Shown here one piece after another: positions 6,750 to 7,111 of a stretch of 7,111 nt of DNA (positions are counted from its first letter, which is position 1; every line of letters begins with the position of its first letter). Source of the stretch: JALWSI01 sp964569095 [NCBI: uncultured Aquificales bacterium] (GTDB lineage Bacteria; Thermosulfidibacterota; Thermosulfidibacteria; Thermosulfidibacterales); contig CAZMTB010000128.1 in assembly GCA_964569095.1 (NCBI GenBank), positions 1 through 7,111 of the forward strand, in the 5' to 3' direction. A model generated the notes under the pieces. The model made no database searches and was not told the DNA's origin. It worked only from the letters and a program-made list of their open reading frames with translations. The translations under genes and the position numbers were made by a program.

Positions 6750-6763
6750 CTCTGCTTGTTCTT

Positions 6764-6793
6764 AAATTAGGTTGACGCCACCCCTTCTGTCAA
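6764..6793 (-). promoter_or_regulatory. Candidate sigma-70-type promoter for accD and downstream genes
   Basis: TTGACA (6793-6788, 6 of 6) overlaps the trmFO stop codon. It is followed after 18 nt by TAATTT (6769-6764), which matches TATAAT at positions 1, 2 and 6. A start about seven bases further gives a leader of roughly 20-25 nt that contains the accD Shine-Dalgarno. An inverted repeat, TTGAC (6793-6789) and GTCAA (6776-6772) separated by 12 nt, lies across the promoter. The -10 is weak, so this is a candidate only. Confidence 0.42.
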
Positions 6794-7111
6794 TTGCGGA
6801 GCACCTTGGCCATCCACTCCTCCAGGTGGGAGAGGGATCTCTCCACCAGCCTTCTCTTTCTCTCGTCCCCGGTGGCCTTCTCTCCCAAGGGGGGGAGTAT
6901 TCCCAGGTTGGCGTTCATGGGTTGAAAGTTGGCGGAGGAGGCGGTGGTGATGTACCTCAGCAGGGCCCCGAGCATGGTGGTTGGAGGCGGATAGACGGTG
7001 GGTTTGCCCCTAATCATGCGCCAGGCGTTTATCCCCGCCACCAGCCCTGCCCCGCACGACTCCAGGTACCCCTCTACCCCGGTGAGCTGGCCTGCAAAGA
7101 GCACCCCGGGA
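6790..7111 (-). CDS. trmFO: TrmFO, folate-dependent tRNA (uracil-54-C5)-methyltransferase, 3' end (runs off the right edge)
   Basis: About 106 C-terminal residues are visible of a protein that is usually about 430-470. TrmFO uses FAD and 5,10-methylenetetrahydrofolate to methylate U54 of tRNA (the T in the T-loop). Seen: G-V-L-F-A-G-Q-L-T-G-V-E-G-Y (the C-terminal FAD-binding motif of the GidA/TrmFO family), E-S-C-G-A-G-L-V-A-G-I-N-A, then P-P-P-T-T-M-L-G-A-L-L-R-Y-I-T and F-Q-P-M-N-A-N-L-G-I-L-P-P-L. The last two blocks separate TrmFO from the related MnmG. The reading frame continues to the window edge, so the start lies outside. The 55-nt gap to accD has no terminator, so trmFO may be cotranscribed with accD or end within it. 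Confidence 0.96.
   Translation of the reverse strand, partial: PGVLFAGQLTGVEGYLESCGAGLVAGINAWRMIRGKPTVYPPPTTMLGALLRYITTASSANFQPMNANLGILPPLGEKATGDERKRRLVERSLSHLEEWMAKVLRN

Noticed and set aside
1-7111. Mobile element, CRISPR array, tRNA or defence cassette
   Set aside because: No repeated units, transposase or integrase motifs, cloverleaf-like sequence or attachment sites were seen; nearly every base belongs to a conserved housekeeping gene.

Overview
This GC-rich window carries nine protein genes, all read from the minus strand. In transcription order (right to left) they are trmFO (3' end only), accD, rph, phoH, a pgpH/yqfF-type 7TM-HD phosphohydrolase gene, ybeY, a DUF123/COG1833 GIY-YIG (Uri-type) nuclease gene, kdsC and lptC (5' part only). 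There is no RNA gene, mobile element, CRISPR array or stretch of 300 bases without a gene. The largest gaps are 76, 55 and 52 nt.

The organism is most likely a Gram-negative bacterium outside the Gammaproteobacteria. KdsC and LptC make and export Kdo-containing lipopolysaccharide. TrmFO, the folate-dependent tRNA m5U54 enzyme, replaces the TrmA used by enterobacteria. A PgpH-type HD protein next to PhoH and YbeY, together with a stand-alone DUF123 nuclease, suggests a Desulfobacterota-, Nitrospirota- or Thermodesulfobacteria-like lineage. Frequent AGG/AGA arginine and ATA isoleucine codons would also fit a thermophile. Both taxonomic readings are inference; the window holds no marker that settles them.

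Layout: trmFO ends at 6790. A 55-nt gap with a promoter-like sequence and a very strong Shine-Dalgarno leads into accD. From accD to the DUF123 gene the genes overlap by 1 to 58 nt, except for a 52-nt leader before pgpH that can fold. A 76-nt gap precedes kdsC and holds a second promoter-like sequence placed so that a transcript would begin at the kdsC ATG. kdsC and lptC overlap by 4 nt.

Functionally the block joins three themes. The first is RNA maturation and quality control: TrmFO, RNase PH, PhoH, YbeY and perhaps the DUF123 nuclease. The second is envelope building: AccD for fatty acids, KdsC and LptC for LPS. The third is second-messenger turnover: PgpH, a probable cyclic-di-AMP phosphodiesterase. 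Most of the window is housekeeping. The points that merit a second look are a YbeY with changes at two diagnostic positions, the Uri-type nuclease inside the operon, the candidate leaderless promoter of kdsC, and competing hairpins over the pgpH ribosome binding site.
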